Source of the DNA: Daphnia carinata | Taxonomy: Eukaryota > Arthropoda > Branchiopoda > Diplostraca > Daphniidae | Direction of reading: 5' to 3' | Length of the DNA stretch: 64,000 bases | NCBI RefSeq assembly: GCF_022539665.2 | Contig: NC_081338.1 | Span: forward strand, 5,754,446 to 5,818,445 | Shown here: piece after piece, positions 62,970 through 64,000 of the stretch | Layout: the number at the start of each line of letters is the position of its first letter | Position numbering within the stretch: position 1 is the stretch's first letter | Program-made: the position numbers and the translations under genes | The notes under the pieces: model-generated | The model's database searches: none | Seen by the model: the letters and a program-made list of their open reading frames with translations, nothing else | Told to the model about the DNA's origin: nothing

Positions 62970-63547
62970 TGACGGCTGTTGTACCGGCTAGATTCAGTTT
63001 AAAAAACGCTACTAGCAAATAGAAGAGAGATTTCCTATATACAGTCAATGGGTGTTGAATCCCCCCCCCCCTTTGCCACCTCCTCAAAAAAAATGACCAC
63101 CGTGACTTGGTGTTGGAACGTAATCACGTAAGCCACTCGCCTGGCGCTGACGCAATACGGTCATGTGTTGCCTTGCGGCACCGACGTTTGTCTATTCGAG
63201 ATAGGAAAGACACGGGCAATCAGAGAAACGCTAATTGTTTCTTTTCCCTTTTTTTTTTTTCACACTTCGTGAAAAATGCAAACGTCACCATTACACTCCG
63301 GTCTCTTTACTCGGGGTTTTTCTACCTCTCGCTGTGTTTGATGTGGGACGCTGGTGGAGACTAGAGAATGAAGGACTCCCTATTCGGTGTGTGTGTGCAG
63401 CGATGGTGCAATCTTAAACTCTGTTGGAAAGTGACGCCATTTTCGTGCTGAATGCAAAGAAATGTTTTCCCGCACTTGCGAGCGCACGCGTTGCTCGGAC
63501 CTACTGGTCTTATCAATTATTGAATGAGGAGAACATTGCACTTGTTT
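62970..63547. other. Intergenic upstream of cyclooxygenase, no gene recognised
   Basis: About 0.6 kb with a C-run near 63061-63072 and short T-runs. It would contain upstream control sequences of the cyclooxygenase gene; no further feature is evident. Confidence 0.5.
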
Positions 63548-63990
63548 TTTTTATGGTAAACTTGATTAATCAACAGATGTCACCTACGCTGCGTTGCCGG
63601 CGTTCAAAGGTATTGACGATCAATGGTAAGAAAACTGAATCTCCTGACGGGCTTACACCTCGTCACTTCCCATTTTAAATTTGCCAAATAAGAATATTTC
63701 GAGTTCTTTAAATAACAGCATCTTACCTTGGTGGATAAACTTGAATTTTTTTCCAGGAAAGTTGCGATATCGTATTTGTTTTTCAAGATGGAAACCCTAT
63801 GGTGGATTTCCAAAAACTCCAAATCGAATTGTCAGCTGATTTATCCCCGAGAGGGAACGACGTTTACTTCTTCGCACACCAGAAGGCGGGGTTCGTCTAA
63901 TGGCTGATGTGGTTTTAGTATTGTTTACTTCTAACTTATGGTATTTGATCTAAAAATAAACTATCATATAAAAATAATGTGCAAACAAAA
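63548..63990 (-). repeat. Dispersed repeat, copy 2 (inverted relative to copy 1 at 48.6 kb)
   Basis: The reverse complement of this stretch follows copy 1 closely from the gttgattaatca end through the gaacgccggcaacg block to the gcacattatttttatatgatag end. Copy 2 lacks about 155-160 bases present in copy 1. The homology ends close to the window edge, so the element's outer border is not securely defined. Confidence 0.85.
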
Positions 63991-64000
63991 AATAACATAA

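Overview
This is nuclear DNA of an arthropod, most likely a branchiopod crustacean such as Daphnia (inference). Coding exons are joined by short GT-AG introns, mostly 60-130 nt. The genes include a pair of arthropod noc/elbow zinc-finger paralogues, a tandem aldo-keto reductase array and a genuine animal cyclooxygenase. No prokaryotic, viral, CRISPR, tRNA or rRNA feature was seen.

Layout. (1) 1-2.2 kb, minus strand: the 5' part of a gene whose exons join in frame to give an N-terminal THAP zinc finger followed by the BRWD/PHIP-type central domain and first bromodomain, with no WD40 repeats. (2) 2.6-3.3 kb: a repeat element of ~210-bp tandem units between inverted arms. (3) ~3.3-43 kb: a gene-poor block full of homopolymer runs and microsatellites. 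It holds only two genes, divergent NET-family (noc/elB) transcription factors at 13.5-15.6 kb (minus) and 30.7-32.8 kb (plus), separated by ~15 kb. It looks like a developmental regulatory landscape. (4) From ~44.3 kb the sequence becomes compact: a sterol-desaturase/fatty acid hydroxylase gene, three tandem AKR genes, a three-domain secreted Cys-rich mucin-like gene, a small Ig-domain membrane protein (minus), a 100-aa secreted single-domain relative of the Cys-rich protein, and a five-exon prostaglandin G/H synthase (minus). A dispersed repeat lies in inverted orientation on either side of the AKR-COX block (48.6 kb and 63.5 kb).

Function. The left part is chromatin and transcription regulation. 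The right part is small-molecule redox and lipid chemistry (sterol/lipid oxidation, carbonyl reduction, prostanoid synthesis) mixed with secreted or membrane proteins of unknown role. No operon or single pathway is evident. The most noteworthy observations are the THAP-BRWD chimera, a repeated six-cysteine secreted domain I could not assign to a known family, a cyclooxygenase with Ala at the aspirin-acetylated serine position, and the long inverted repeat pair.
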